Assembly: GCA_937874965.1 (NCBI GenBank)
Contig: CALNCD010000023.1
Span: 1-6,349, forward strand
Source of the DNA: an uncultured Erysipelotrichaceae bacterium
GTDB taxonomy: Bacteria > Bacillota_I > Bacilli_A > Erysipelotrichales > Erysipelotrichaceae
Length of the DNA stretch: 6,349 nt
Direction: 5' to 3'
Made by a program: the position numbers and the translations under genes. Each line of letters begins with the position of its first letter. Position 1 is the stretch's first letter. The notes below the pieces were generated by a model that did no database searches, had not been told where the DNA came from, and was given only the letters and a program-made list of their open reading frames with translations. Shown here in pieces: positions 6,334 through 6,349 of the stretch.

Positions 6334-6349
6334 GGCATATTAAACAGTC

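Noticed and set aside
6295..6349. ATG at 6295 opening a frame (MKKLTIIHPL...) to the window end
   Set aside because: Only 18 codons are visible, there is no clear ribosome binding site or promoter, and no recognisable family or signal peptide. A convergent gene ending nearby on the minus strand is equally possible.

Overview
This window looks like ordinary chromosomal DNA from a Bacillota (Firmicutes) bacterium, possibly an Erysipelotrichales-type gut organism. The evidence is the strong AAAGGAG-type ribosome binding sites, sigma-A-like promoter hexamers, compact U-tailed hairpin terminators, balanced base composition and the protein families present. The phylum is a fair inference from these signals; the order is a guess. 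I see no rRNA, tRNA, CRISPR array, insertion sequence or phage gene.

Layout. Bases 1-1377 (+) hold an aspartate ammonia-lyase that lacks only about the first seven codons at the window edge. After a 135-base gap with a possible promoter and a small dyad, bases 1513-3534 (+) encode a DUF2207 membrane protein with four predicted membrane segments and a glycine-rich tail. A bidirectional terminator (about 3546-3600) separates it from a convergent two-gene operon on the minus strand. The first gene of that operon (5459 down to 4242) is a stand-alone ATP-grasp ligase of the glutathionylspermidine synthase type. The second (4252 down to 3599) overlaps it by 11 bases and encodes a 217-residue protein I cannot assign. 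A 152-base divergent intergenic region then carries a near-consensus promoter for a LemA-family membrane protein (5612-6163, +). A second symmetric terminator lies at 6236-6272. The last 77 bases hold no gene I can support.

How the genes relate. LemA and DUF2207 proteins are often encoded side by side in bacteria and are thought to act together at the envelope. Here they flank the ligase cassette, which runs in the opposite direction. The cassette is the least understood part. The ligase keeps the ATP-grasp residues expected of the glutathionylspermidine synthetase domain but has no amidase domain, and it appears translationally coupled to the unknown partner. An uncharacterised peptide- or polyamine-ligating pair is a reasonable hypothesis, but the sequence alone does not give the substrate. 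The aspartase is probably a metabolic neighbour with no functional link to the rest.
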